From Pelomyxa schiedti (taxonomy: Eukaryota; Evosea; Pelobiontida; Pelomyxidae): a DNA stretch of 64,000 nucleotides. The translations under genes and the position numbers were made by a program. The stretch covers positions 86,451 through 150,450 of the forward strand of contig JAHLWZ010000721.1 in the NCBI GenBank assembly GCA_020536535.1, given 5' to 3'. Under the pieces are notes generated by a model. The model saw nothing but the letters and a program-made list of their open reading frames with translations, made no database searches and had not been told where the DNA came from. Each line of letters begins with the position of its first letter. Within the stretch, counting starts at the first letter, position 1. Positions 31,469 to 44,653 of the stretch are shown here, piece by piece.

Positions 31469-34400
31469 TCAAAGTGATGGTGAAGGGATGGGTGCTGGAC
31501 TTCCAAGCTGTTCTTGACTACTTCCCAAGTACTGGCTGGAATTCTCACTGAACGGCGGTGATGGTGCATTAGGAATGGTGTTTGTGCACATCTGAGGCGG
31601 CTTGATTTGTGCCGGAGGCGGGGCCGCATCGCCCTTCTCCTCATCATCATCCCTACTAGCCCGGGCTTCCTCATCCCGGCTTGACCTCCTGATGGTTCCG
31701 TCGAAGGTGGTGTGCCTGCTGGAAACGTGGTCCTCGCGGACATGTGGAGCCGGTGCTTCGCGCTCCTTCACGCTTACTTCGCGGTTCACCAGATTGAACA
31801 TCGGGCGTATGGCCTGGTCGATGTGGTCCGGGAATCCTCGGTGGTGCCCAAAGAGCATGCATACGGTAAGAATTAGTTTGGATGATGTGTGCCAGGTTCC
31901 GCTGAAGCTGAACGGCTTATTGGGGTATCTTGGTGTAGAAATTAAAAATGAGGGCTTGCCAAATTTAGGAGAAAAATATACCCAAGAGATAATCCGACAT
32001 TGGCATAGCCGGAAATAACTTCAAAGAGTACCTAATGAACAAATTTGGTCAACTATATGGTACACATATAAATACCTTGAAGTGAGTGAAATTCGGGTCA
32101 GACGTGATTTTATTACCCTCGATGGTACAAATAACGAAGAAAGGAAGCACAACCCAGAGGATATCCGAGATCATTTGTTTCTTGGTGTGATACAGAGCAC
32201 CTGCAGATTAATCTTGATAAGTACCTTTCCTTCCAACAACAAGTGGATGCATACGTGAATCGGATCCACCAGGTGTTTGCATGAACGAAGGAGTAGTGGA
32301 TGTAGACCTCATCACAATTGTCATGGGGTAGGTTGACATGTACAACATAATAGCAGTCAAGACAAGCATCCCTATTTATTTTAAATGCTTATCCCAACTG
32401 GTAGCAAACAAACCCGGTTGTAGGAGATTCATATCAAAAACATTAAATCCAGTAGTTCTAGAGCATATTGCCTGAAATAGGGTCATCGTAACTTTTTGGA
32501 ACCAGTTGCATCCAATTCCAACACTATCAAAGTACATTATCAATGAGGAGATGGAAGTGCAATGTACATGTTCCAGTTTAGACCCATTAAGAAAGACCAT
32601 TCAATGCCCGTAGCAGCCAACAGAATGAATAAAAGGTTTCTGTTTTCATTTTTTGGGAATATTACAGTAGTTACACTCCGGGAGTTGTGCTTGATATAAT
32701 ACAGAGTCCCATAATCTTGGTTAAATTTCTTCTTCAGCTGGTAGATGCCAACAACAATTAAACGTAACAATACAGGAAGCCTATAAACAGGTAATCTTTC
32801 CAAAAGAAAGGAAAAAGAAGATGTACCAAGTTTGACCCAATAATTGAAACAGTCCGGTAATTATGAGTGCAAGTGGGCTTGTATAAAATGCCATCATGCC
32901 CTCTGCCAGTAATGAGAGGCCAACATTATTTACAGCACTTATGGACTGAAATACGGCAAACCAGAAAAGAGGGATGTTACGGGACTTGAGGAGAGTCTGG
33001 GTTGGATTAGATTCTCTGTTGACTGTGTAATAGCAGTCTCCATTTTTTTGCTCACCCTATAATCTGTCACGTAGACATAGATGGTAAAGCATATGACGGC
33101 TAGGATAATGCACGAAGCTACATATAACGGAATGAGAACCACCAAGAAGTCCACTGCATTATCTTCCACAGCTTCAGTGTTCCTCACAAACTTATTGTTC
33201 AGAGTTTCAAACTCGGCTGAGGTTGTGGTGGTGGAAGTTGCAGGTTGTTTGGTGGAGTCAGACTTGTCTTCTTCCTTAATTGCGTCTGGTGACTTTCCAC
33301 CATTCGAACTTGTTTCACTGTCAGTGGTTTTGGCAGTTGTACCAGCTTTATCTCCTTCTCGGTCCTTTGATTGGAGTTCTGCTTTTTCTTTTTTTGGGTC
33401 TTTCGGTTCCTGTGGGCGTTTCCACACAAATTTCCGCAGTAGAAGCGGAATTGTAGAGTCAAAGCCAAGGCCCCCAAATAACATTAGAAAACACGCCACT
33501 GCTTGCGTTGCATGTGTTGATGCAGGGAAATCGAGAGTCGTTAGTCCAGTGACTGTAGCAGCTGACATGCACAAGAACAGGGAGTCGACATAAAATGCCC
33601 ACGTTGATCCTGCATCAGTACCAGTGGGAATGGTTCCAGTATGTTTCTCAACAAAGAAAATAATCAAGGAACAAAACAGTGCTTCTAGTATTACATAAGC
33701 CACGTGAGCATACATGTAGTTGAAGTTTGCTCGGGAAAAGGCTTTGAAGAAAGCCGTTCTTAGTATACTCTTGAGGCGAGTAATGCAAAGGCACCGACAG
33801 CAACAATTCCTATGCGCAGGAACAGTGTGAACAGTAGTAGACGTGACACAAGTTGCAGTGTTTGAAGTCCGGCCGCTTTCATGATAGGAAGTTCTCCTAT
33901 TAGCAGCGAATTCCAAGTCATCCAATTCCAGGGTGGAATCCAGGCTCTGCTCCCTGGCATTCCTTGTGGCCCTTTCCACAAAGCAAAATCTATCAGGGTC
34001 ATTTATAGCGGCATTAACGGCCCCAAATGAGCCAATTCCGCCCGTGCTGGACTCAAAATGCAACTGATCACCATCGGGATCCCCCAAGCTCTCGCGGCTG
34101 TGATAGTGACGGGAGGTGACGTCATAGAATCTGGCGCCGTTGTCGTCAAATCCAGGAGACTGGGAGTAATCTGACTTCCTCAATCCCAAACGGCCACCAC
34201 CGTCGCCGACTGGAGCAGCGGCGGCACCAACGGCGAAATCACGGTGGAGTCCCACAATCCCCGCGTCGGGCTCGGCGCCGGCGACGGGGTGGCCGGAGCC
34301 ATTCCAAGAAGACGGCGACGACCGCGAAAAGGACGAGGAAGGCGAGGGGTCGTAGGGACTGGGGCCCGAGGGCGAGGTTGATTTCGACGGCGAGGTGTCG

Positions 34401-34614
34401 TGGTTGCGGTGGTGTTGGCGGCGGTGCCTGGGGTGGTGGTGGCGGTGGTGCCGGTGGTGGCGATTATGGGTGTGGCTGTGGTGCGCCGGGGTGCTGGTGT
34501 CTCCGTCCGGGTCGGCGTCTGCGTCAGAGTCAGACTGCACCTCTGAGGACTCCTGCAAAATTTAAGGAAGCAGTAAAAGCGCAAGCGCATCAGGCATACA
34601 CTTCCGGCTCTCAT
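31469..34614 (-). CDS. Trk/HKT-type potassium transporter with His-rich cytoplasmic N-terminus
   Basis: The five-codon first exon (ATG 34614, MRAGS) splices in phase to 34555. A long disordered N-terminus with a His/Arg-rich run precedes the membrane core. TM1 and pore loop 1 read NYMYAHVAYVILEALFC and SLFLCMSAATVTGLTTLDFP, then MLFGGLGF. A charged cytoplasmic loop with many Lys/Glu follows. Further helices are recovered by removing introns: LPVLLRLIVVGIYQL, LLFILLAATGIEWSFLMGL, pore loop FQAICSRTTGFNVFDMNLL, MLVLTAIMLYMSTYPMTIVM, DILWVVLPFFVICTIEGNKI, pore loop FEVISGYANVGLSLGYPN, and the closing LFGHHRGFPDHIDQAI. The order matches fungal Trk1/plant HKT carriers for K+ (or Na+) uptake at the plasma membrane. 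The C-terminal tail is acidic and Pro/Ser-rich, with its stop at 31469, 28 bp from the convergent kinase gene. Confidence 0.85.
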
Positions 34615-35395
34615 TTCACAGGCAGTTCTCTGAAAAAAAGCGAAGAGAAGGGGAAACACAAACGCAGAAAAGGAGTAAAAAAAATAAAATAACAAAAAGG
34701 AAATGACCCAAGCGGTGGTGGGACCACATGGTTGGTAACCGAGGTCCAGTCGGATTGGATAGTCCGTAGATCCCGGTCGAAGCATAAGCCCCCCCCTGCC
34801 TTTTGGTGGTCCCTCGGTGGGGGTGTCGCATTGTCTGCCCTCGCCGTTGAAATTGCCCCCAGCACGCAGAATCACAGAGTACCCGTACCCCCTCGAGCGG
34901 GAGGAGGGGCAGAGAAACTCCTGACGGAGTCTCCTGCGCCCTCCCCCACCCGGGGAGGCCTGATAGGGTCCTGCTGTTTTAGCATGTGGGAACCGGCGGG
35001 GACATGCCCCCTACACTTTACCCCAGAGACCAGACAGAGAGGGGCTCATTTCTTGCGAGTAGTTGAGGCGATGTTTTATCGAAGTAACCATGCCAGTATT
35101 TGAGCACCTTTTTTCTCAAGTCAGTTTCCGAAAAACAAGCCCAACACTGAGCCTAAAGTGCGTAGGAAAAACTGCCTCCTGATCCCTTATGGGATAGCCT
35201 CTGCTCATTTCGAAATCTCAAAAATCACAGCACTGGTAACTCCTGTCCCTCTTGCACAATGCATCTATTCCTCTCCACGTTCCTCCTTTGCTCTCAGAAC
35301 TCCCACACAGCAGGAGTTCTTCTTCCCGGAATTCGTGTTGCTTCAGAACCAAAAAAAAAAAAAAGAAAAAAGAGAAAAAAAAAATCACCAACTGA
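34615..35395. other. Intergenic region between divergent genes
   Basis: About 780 bp. It should hold the promoters of the K+ transporter (-) and the coiled-coil/LamG gene (+). An A-rich tract (35350-35384) lies directly before the plus-strand ATG. A 123-codon plus-strand frame at 34732-35103 has no recognisable content and no domain-like conservation pattern. No RNA gene was seen. Confidence 0.5.
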
Positions 35396-36917
35396 ATGTT
35401 CACGTCGCCGTGGAAGAAGGGGCTCGCGGTCGCCGCGGCCGCCGTCGCGGCGACAGCCACGGTGGCGCTGGCCGCCACGAAGCTGTACGAGGTGTCGGTG
35501 GGCGCGGGGGGCGTCCGCGTGCCCGACGACGCGGTGGTCATGACCCGCGAGCAGCGCGAGGACGAGCTGGGCCGCATCCGCGCGCAGGCCGAGGACCTCG
35601 ACGCCCTGCGCTCCAAGGTCGGCGAGCTGGAGCGCCTCCGCGCCCTGGTGCAGGAGATCGACGGGCTGCGGGCGCAGGTGCTGGACACCGACCGCCTGAG
35701 GGCGAGGGTCGCGGAGCTCGAGGCGGAGGGACGCAGGGCCGAGGAGGACGCCCAGGCCGCGGAGACCGAGATGGGCGACCTCAAGGGCAAAATGGACGAC
35801 ATGGCCAAGCAAAACGACGAACTCAAGAAGAAGGTTCACTCTTTGTTTTAAATTCGTTGACTAGTTGATAAATTGAGAAATTGGTTCTGATATCGGTCAA
35901 ACTAATAAGAAAAGTAACCAGTAACAGTGCATAATGTAATTAACAATTGAACCAAAAAGGGTGAAGCGGCTGAAACGGCTCAGTTAGAACAGACCCAACT
36001 GGTGCACCTCCACTCTAAAAGAAATACTCAGTAACGGAAACAATAGGTTGCAAAGTTACAAGCTGAAAACACTGCCCTCCATAATGAAATCTCGGCATTC
36101 CCGCACCAGTTGACTGATTGTATATGGAAGCACCCTATTCTCTGGAGTCTTACTTTTGGGGATACTCTCAAGAAAATGGCACTCCCACTGGAATGCACTA
36201 ATGTTGTCAGTAACAATAGCTGGACTGGTATTGTGACATCACATTCCAACTTCAAACAAACCAAACAAAAAAGTTGAGATGAAGGTTAAGATCAATGCCT
36301 TCGACGAACGCCAAGACACCTGCCTCCTTGCCAGCCAAGTTGCCGCTCCCGAAAGAAATGGATTTCTCCACCTTGTGCTCCGAACCAAGAAGCCATATTT
36401 GGGTTTCTGGGATAATGACACATGGGCAAAGGATAGGCCACTCAATGTTGGCCATTGGTTTGTACCACCAAAACTCAACCCCAATCCACAAATAAAAATG
36501 AAATACAATAAAATGCAACAAACAAACAAACAAAAAACAACCCGGCAACATTTACCAACCTTCCAAAACAAAAGGTACCACCTGGTGTTTGCCTACGATA
36601 AGGTGAAGCAAGGCCAGTACATATACGTGAACGGCAGTGCTTCCTCCACCACCGGCGTGATATTCTCCACCGGTCAGGGTCAGTGCGTGCCCTCCACTGT
36701 CCACCCTCCACTTGTCATACAGCAGCAGCAGCTTCAGCCCCTGGTGGTCGGAAGCTGTGATGTCCCTATCACAGAAGCTGTGCACTACACACCGCAGCTC
36801 AATGGCGAGATTGAGTATCTGTGCATCTATCCATATGTAGTACCCTCTGCAATTATAAAGGCACACGCCCAGGCCTCTATCCCAACCCTTGCTGCTGCCA
36901 AAACAGCCAAGTCCTAA
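35396..36917 (+). CDS. Membrane-anchored coiled-coil protein with C-terminal LamG/concanavalin-A-like domain
   Basis: ATG 35396 opens KKGLAVAAAAVAATATVALA, a signal anchor. About 100 residues of G+C-rich heptad coiled coil follow (DALRSKVGELERLRALVQEI, DRLRARVAELEAEGRRAEED). What look like two genes join in phase: DELKKK splices (about 35833-35959) to GEAAETAQLEQTQL. That exon splices (47-nt intron) to VAKLQAENTALHNEIS, then LWSLTFGDTLKKMALPLECT NVVSNNSWT. A further intron leads to VEMKVKINAFDERQDTCLLA, NGFLHLVLRTKKPYLGFWDN and, after a 117-nt intron (36458-36574), GHWYHLVFAYDKVKQGQYIY VNG. These last segments are a LamG jelly-roll. The stop is at 36917. Probable role: cell-surface or lumenal carbohydrate/protein binding; this is inferred. 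Confidence 0.68.
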
Positions 36918-37158
36918 CCCTCCCACTCTTAATACTCAAAAACCAAAAAAAAAAAAAAAGAGTGTTTTGTCTAAACTTCGGATTTTCGACACCCTCGAGT
37001 TGCAAAAATGCTGGCTGAGAACAGGCAGTGCAAAAAGACTGCACAATGCCTGCACCTTTGTTCAGGTAAAACGGAACAAAAACTGGAACGTGAATGTGAT
37101 TTAACAAAATCAAACAAAACCCAATCAACTGCGCAACCAACGAGAAAAAAAAGGGAAG

Positions 37159-38329
37159 ATGTTGCGGCAGGAGGACCCTCTCATAGGTGGCAGCAGAGAG
37201 AGTCGCAGTTCCGGGGGTGACGTAGACGTAGAAGTAGATCTGGCTGCTCGTTCGCCTGATGGCGGGAGAACGACACTGGAGTTTGGCAATGGCAATGGAA
37301 ATGGCAATGGCCCTAGTTCCGCGTTTCAGTCTATTGCAGCAGGAGGAGGCACATCCCATGCGGTCCTTGTTGGATCTTTGGGTGTGTTTGCTGTTATGAC
37401 TGCCGCTGCTGTTTTTACTGCTGTGCTCGTTGTTGTTATTGCGCGTTCTCACCGACGGCGTGACTTTAAAGAAGATCATGTTGACTCGCTGCTGACCAAC
37501 GAAACTGAAAACAGACGAGCACCGGGGTTTACCACAGTCGAGGGAATAGTTGTTGCTGTAGTGGCTGTGACTGGGATCAGCGTTGTTTTTCTGGCATTCA
37601 CTTTCATGCCTGCAAAGGTGCGGTTCTACAAATACACTATTTGCAAGACTCATTATACCACTTAGGTAAACAGTGGGTTTTTATCATTGATGATCTGGCT
37701 TGCTATTATTACAATCCTGTTTGTAGTAGCGCAGATGCTTTTGATCATAATACGGAGACAGCACTTACCTGAACCTGAACTGGTGGTGGACACCGTGCAA
37801 GAAGAGCCCAGAGGGCCACTTGTATTATTAGGACGTACTGGAAGACAGAATCATCTTGTATTTATCAACCCACTAAACTTGCGGCTGTCGCTTGTTGATA
37901 GAGATTTCACGGAGAATGGTTTGTTGTAAGAAAACCATTGACCTTTACTGAACTTAATAACCAGACTTCGATGCTTTGGCAGCACTCGACACTGTTTCTG
38001 ATAGGCTAGACCAAATTATAGTGGATCCACGGAGCCTACAACATACCCGAGAGAGGATCGAGCAACTCCCTGTTCACGAATTCAGTGCAAACCCGAACCA
38101 CTCTCCGGCACCAAGCGGAACACCGCAGGACAACAACGCTCCACCCACAGTTAACACTAGCAACACCATTGTACTATCTTGCCCCATCTGCCTGGATAAT
38201 CTCCAAGCAGGTGAGAAAGTCAAAGTTTTGCCATGTCTTCACCAGTTCCACGCTGAGTGTGTGGACAGATGGCTTGTAATTAAGCCCCACTGTCCCATTT
38301 GTAAATTTGACGCACTCCACACCACATAA
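37159..38329 (+). CDS. Multi-pass membrane RING-H2 finger protein (probable E3 ubiquitin ligase)
   Basis: The start is ATG 37159. An N-terminal acidic and Asn/Gly-rich cytosolic segment is followed by hydrophobic helices: AVLVGSLGVFAVMTAAAVFT AVLVVVIA, VEGIVVAVVAVTGISVVFLA, and MIWLAIITILFVVAQMLLII after a 48-nt intron (about 37618-37665). A second short intron (about 37920-37965) leads to the tail with a canonical RING-H2: CPICLDNLQAGEKVKVLPCL HQFHAECVDRW ... HCPIC, with the C3H2C3 ligands complete, ending at 38329. Membrane RING-H2 proteins of this layout ubiquitinate ER or endosomal substrates. The specific substrate is unknown. It converges with the helicase gene, 65 bp away. Confidence 0.82.
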
Positions 38330-38393
38330 GCAACACATTGTACAGTAACACCCAAAGTAAAAAAAAAAGGCTGTAAAATTTTATTTGTTTCCT

Positions 38394-41300
38394 CTACAAT
38401 AGAACACAGCTGTCTGGGACGCCAGTAGAACAACTAGGAGGCATGTCAGTCTCAGTGTTCTTGAATAGTGGGGTTTTGTAGGTACCGAATACAACCACAC
38501 TTACAGGAAGGCAGTAGGAAAGAGAGGAGTCCATGGGGTTTATGATGCGGAATCCCAACTGAGGGATGTCACGTGTAAACGGGCCGCGAAGCAGAAGGCA
38601 AGCCAGCATGAAGTTCCCTCCTTTGCAGTTTGCCTTCGAGGCAGCAGAGCTCAGGTAAAAGTACTCGCCGAGTACTCTGGGGGTCCACCCTTCTTCGCAA
38701 GTGTTCAGAATGGAATCCTCATCAGAGCCGTACCACGCAAAGAATGTGTTGTGCCGGTGCAGCCCTAGGTTCCCGCCAATGGCCTTGAGGAATTTCTCCA
38801 TAGCGCGGCAGTTCCTCTCAAGCCCTGGGTTGTGTGCGATTTGTGTGATTGCGGGCATATCCAGAGACCAGTTGGTTCTTATCCAGCAGGTTGCTTCGGT
38901 GAACACTTTTTTGATTTCGGAATCGGTACTTGTAGTGTGTACTTGGGGTAACGCGGGAATTATGTACTTGGCGTTTATCTCGTGTTCGGACATGTATTCC
39001 TGAAATTGCTGACAGGTCCGGCCCAAATGCAATGCGTTTGATGTGTTACACATACCACAGACATCAACACCACAGCTGTCACAGGGATGATAGCTTCTGT
39101 TCTTATCCACGAAGCCTCTACATCCATTAGGGCAAGTCACAAAGTTGTGCACAAAAAGCTGGAAATCCTCACAGGTTCGGCCAAAGTGACTAGGTTCTTC
39201 AACAGCCCTACAAACAGGGCACACACCTTTGCTGCATCCTTGACACTCTTGGTAAAAAGCATTCGCCGGTAGTATGGATCCACAACCTGTTGGGCACTCT
39301 ATAATACCCGGAATTGGGCGTTCTTTTACGTAAGCTGCCACGCTACTCTCGCAAGCCTTTTTCCATGCTTCTTTTGACAGGGAATCGCGCAAGTCTCCCA
39401 ACACAATAGGAGTCGCACATTGGGCACAACAAACTGGAATGTCTCCTGATTGTGTCACTTGCTCCAAGCAGTCTGTGCAATAATAGTGACCACACATGCT
39501 TAAGGGTATACCACTCGCAGCGGAACACCCGGGGCCAACACAATGGGTACTACAACCCTCTGCAATGTTACATGTGGAGTGAAGCAAATCGACTGTCTCT
39601 TTCCTGCACGCGGTCATTTGTGTATGACTTTCAGCCAGTATTACAATCAAAGATGGTGATTCATAAAACCGAAGTAAACAATGTGGGTACTTGGAAGTCA
39701 TTTGGAGTAAAACATGGGCACCTGCACGGCCTGTGTGAAACGACTTGCAATCAACAGAGTTACATGGTATAACAGTGAATCGGGAAGAAAATTCGCTTGA
39801 ATATGCACCAAGTTTGGAGATAAACTCACTTTGTGATGGTACTGGCCCATATACCTTCACAACAGCTTTCTGGTATTTTCCAGGTTTTATTCTGATTTCG
39901 AGATGAAGGGTTCCAGCAGCCCATTGATGTAGGACTCGACGTTCAGTTAGTTCAGAGAACATTAGAAAGCGCTGAAGCTCTCTTTCACTCACTTGTAGAG
40001 TCATGGGACTTGTTGCAGCACGTAATAGGTTTGAAGCTTTACCACAAGAACTTGGTGATCCTGAGATATTAACAATAGTCTTGGAGGAAAACTCGTTCAG
40101 GTGGAATTTAACTTGTTCATCGCACCGGGAGTTTATTTCGGTCATGAGATTGGGGAGGTTAAACAGACGTGGAAAGGAAATCTCCACCCGAGTTGAGGCA
40201 GAAACAAAGCGAAATAACTTTTTGTGTGCATCTCCTGCTAAAGCATGCTCTGCTTGCCAAGTTGACAAAAAATTGATTATCCAGGTGTATTCTTGGAGCC
40301 AATTAAACTTGGGTACAATTTGTTTGGTTACTGTACCCCCTCTTCTTGTTCGAATGTTTGCAGTAATAGGTACCATAAACTTGGCTAGTGCGTTCTGCAC
40401 TGATTCTTTTTGGTGGCTATGCATTTCACTCAAAAAAGCGCAAATCAGATCATCTGAAAATTTTGAAGGTGTTGTGTGGATTCGGATGTTACCCACATCA
40501 CTCAGAATTTCAGATAGAGTTGTCTTAGATACACTTCCAGGCAAATCAAATATCTTCAATGTCAGAGTCTCGTGATTCATGGAACACTGAACACATCCAG
40601 GAAATGCAGAACTAACTTGCTCTTGAGTGAGTGGCTTATTTGTTATTGCTCGGAGTTGTTTGCCTGAAGAGTCTGATGAACATATAACTGTGAGTTCATT
40701 GTCCACATTGTGTTCCTCTTGTTGACAGTTCAACCAGTGAGAATAAGTAGCTTGAATTTGTTGCGAAGTTTGAGCCAAATTGTCAGAAGAAGAAAGTAAT
40801 AAAATTCCAGATTTGCCTCGGCCTTCAAATTTACACCAACTGATTTCGCTTGCTGAAAGATGCAATACAGTCTCCAGCCAGCTGCGGAACTCTTTGGAGC
40901 CGGAAATATTCGGAAGGTAATTAAATTTGAACTGTTGTTCACTTGACACCATGCTGATATTGAGCACCTGCATTCCTTCACCAAAAGTTGCTCGTGCCAA
41001 TCCAAAACCAACAATTTCATGTAGGGTCATTGCTTTCAGTCTGGATTGTTCTTTTTTAATACAAGGCTCAACTAGGGATATAATATCCCTTTGATTCATG
41101 AATGGTACGGATGAAGAGCAATATAGTTTTAGGGAGTTTCGGCTATTGTCATAGTGCAAGCTAAGCCACCTCTCAGAAAGACCCTCACCTTCTAAGCAGT
41201 GTTTGGCACAAAATTTTTCAAATCCAAAACTGAGATTTAACCACTCTTTGACAAGACAAGGCTGAGATGGAATATTATGCGTTGCACACCACGATGGGTT

Positions 41301-44300
41301 GCACTTCACAAGGGAATGGGGTGTTACAGGGTGCAATTGATCAACGAAGTATTTACCATTTGGTAGTTTCATAATTTTCATGCCTAGATAGTAACGTGGT
41401 GGGTCTGGAATTCGGCGCTGAACAGGGCAAGATGTACGCTCTATATTTGCTCTTATACCAAGATTGACCAGCCGCACACCCTTTTCTGGCAAAGGGGGAA
41501 CTAAGACTTCTACCACCTGATCACAGAAGCCAGAAGCAAGAAGTTCACCAATAGTCAACGTCAGTGCAACAGAGTTATGACTTGGTCTGTTTACAGTGCT
41601 AGTACTCTTCTCACTGGGGGCCAGCTCTGGAAGTTCTGCATACCACTTTTCAATAGTCTGGCCAGCATGCAGCTGTAATCTATTTACAGCTTTCAAGACT
41701 TTGTTGTTGAGGCCATACTCGAGAGAAAAAGAGACGCGGCAGTCATGACATATACCCTTATTAGCTGGTTTGTGGCATGAAGCACAGTCGCCGTTCTTGG
41801 TATTGAACCCAGCCTGACGCCAACCAAGGAATGTATCATGCAAGAAGAGAAGGTCGCTGTCAAACGATGCAGCCCGGAAGCTGATTTTACCTTGAACTAA
41901 AGCTCGGTCACATTTGTCACCCATAAAAAAAATACTCCCAGGAGCACTTAGGATGGCTGCAATACCAAGAGCAGTGTCAAGGAAATCATGATGCTTAGAA
42001 GCTGCAAGTAACACGAAACTGGCCAATCTGGGTTCAAATTCAAGGTTGCACACAAGACGCCCTCGAGGGGTGATTTTTCCTGTTGAATCCAGGAGTTGGA
42101 GGTGTGTCATTTGGATAAGGGAGTCCTTTATTGTCTGAAGAGGGGGTATGGTCATGTAAGAGAAAATTAAGGGGTCTTGATTCATTCTTTTCAACTGAAG
42201 AACTACGGAATCCAGAGAGGAACGTAATATCTCTGGCTGGATAGATTGTCGGGTAATGGCTTCTTTTTCATGTAGTCTCACACAATATCCTCTACAGACT
42301 CTCCCTGCTCTGCCTTTTCGCTGTTCAGAAGATGACTGAGAGATATATCTGAGTTCGAGAACAGTCAATCTCCTCTGAGGGTCGTAAACAGCTTCTTTTG
42401 CAAATCCAGAGTCAAAGACTAGCTGCACACCTGGTACAGTCAATGACGTCTCTGCTACATTAGTGCAAAACACAATCATCCGCTTCCCTGATGTAGGATT
42501 TTTCTCCTCAAAAGACAGAACCTGCTGTTGTTCTTCTGGGGGAAGTGATCCAAAAAGTGGAAGTGCAACCCAGTTTTTCCCAGCTAAAGGACGTTGCTTC
42601 TCAAACTCATGAATGGCTTGTTCCACCTCCCCCTGTCCTGGTAGAAAAACTAGTGCATGTCCATCCCGCTTTTGACACAACTTCTTGATAACTGTGGGTA
42701 CAATATGCATCTGGATTAGTTTGAGCATATTTCCAGTCAGGTCGTTGTGTCCATTATCATCTTTTTGCTTTGCAGGGGGCATGTACTCAACATCTATCTC
42801 GTATGGCCTACCAGGCACTTTAAGCGATGATGTCTTACACCCAAGAAAAGATAAAAACTCAGACTCATCAATAGTTGCTGATGCCACAACAATGAAAAAG
42901 TCATCAGGTCTTTGGATTTTCACTTGTTTGCAGATACCCAGAACAAGATCTGTGTAAAGAGATCGTTCATGCGCTTCGTCTACAATAACTGCTGAGACTC
43001 CTGAATAGAGTTGGTGGAGGCAAAACTGCGACAACACACCAAATTAACCAAAACGGAAGGACAGAAATAACAAACCTTTAAGAAGAGGGTCCTTTGCAGC
43101 TCTTCTCACAAAGGCTGAATCAGTGCAAAACATGATTTCACTGCCCACAGTGATCTTCCCCCCAGCGTCGTATCCAACTGAGAGACCAGGCGGGCGTCCG
43201 TCAAATTCTCTTGCTACTCTCTCTGCAATCGAAAGAGCAGCAATTAAACGAGGTTGAGTGCAAATGACAACTCCGGTATGCTGGTACTCCCGCAAAACTT
43301 CTGCACAGTATTGCGGGAGTTGCGTGGTTTTGCCTGAGCCTGTTTCGGCAACACAGACTAGAACTTTTTCTCTTAGCAGTCGTGAACAAAATACTGCTCG
43401 CGCATTCAGGATTGGCAGGGGATTCTTACTCCTATTTGCCTGCCTTTCAGCGAATGTCAATTTCCTTGGAAGGTTGCTCGGTTGTGCTTGAGGTTGAGGT
43501 CTGTTATCTGAAAAAAAACTGGGTGGTTTGGACAGGGCAGTTGAGTGATTGGTTTGCAGTACCAATTGATCTCGGCTGGTACACTGTGGTGTCTGTTTGG
43601 CAAGAGGGTGTCTGGTAATCTCCACTATTGGTTTGGTAGTCTTAGTGGCCAGGCATTGGTTTTCACCTTGTATGCTTTCATTGACCTGTTTTGGTGCCTC
43701 ACGTGCTTTATCACTTTCTGCTGCAGAATCCCGTACATTGGGTATTGGTAATAATGGAGATATATTTGTATCATGAACTTTGGCACTTGGCAGAGGAGAA
43801 TGAGTGTCTTTTGAAACTGAGACCTGAGAACATTTTGGCAATGCAGGAACACCACGTTTCTTTCTTCGGTCAAGTTGTTCCACTGAGAAGAATGTACCAT
43901 TGAAATACATTGGATGATTGGCAGCTTTCATATCTTGGAAGTTCGAAAAGAAAACCTTTCCTCTTGCTTGCAGGTTATCTCTCCTTGTTATGGTTGCAGA
44001 TACAGGGTGATAAGCTGCAAAGAAATTCGCCAAAATTTCATCAGTCCACATTGGCGGCAGTTTCCTAACAGATACCCCAAATTCCGATTTTGTGGTAACG
44101 GAAACAACATTCTGAATGTTATCCCCACCCTCACTTGAAGGATTCTGCCTTGGTTGTTGTTGGTGCTGTTGTGGCTGTGGCTGTGGCGGAGTTGGTGTTT
44201 GCGTTTGGTTAGGAGAAGCAGATGCGGACCTCGTGATGCTGATGCTAATAGGAGGCCTCTGCGGACTGACATTATGGGGCTCGACTACTGGTGGTGTGCC

Positions 44301-44622
44301 CGTCGACGGGGCAGTCGCCGGCCAAGTCTGAGGCTGAGTCAATGGCAAAGTGCTGCGGGATGTCGTCGGAGGCGGAGGAATCGGGGGAGGGGGCGTGGGA
44401 GTGGGAGCGGGCGGCGCCGGAGGTGCAGAAGTGGACACCACAATTGTGGGACGCGGGTGTGGGCAGGGCGCCGCCGAGGGCGCGCTGTGGGCTTGTGGTT
44501 GTCTCCCCTTATGTTTTCGTGGTTTCGGGTTTTGGTTTTGTCGTATTAGCATTTGTTGTTGCTGTTGGTAAACCTGCTGTTGTTTTTGTTGTTGCTGCTG
44601 CTCTTGCAGCTGTTGTGCCTGC

Positions 44623-44653
<31 letters not shown>

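Noticed and set aside
31602..32018. Plus-strand frame of 138 codons
   Set aside because: It is the antisense shadow of the K+ transporter C-terminal exons, which carry clear Trk motifs on the minus strand.
34732..35103. Plus-strand 123-codon frame in the K+ transporter/LamG intergenic region
   Set aside because: Low-complexity composition, no start context, no recognisable domain.
35218..35839. Minus-strand frames of about 180-200 codons rich in Leu/Arg/Ser
   Set aside because: They mirror the G+C-rich coiled coil on the plus strand.
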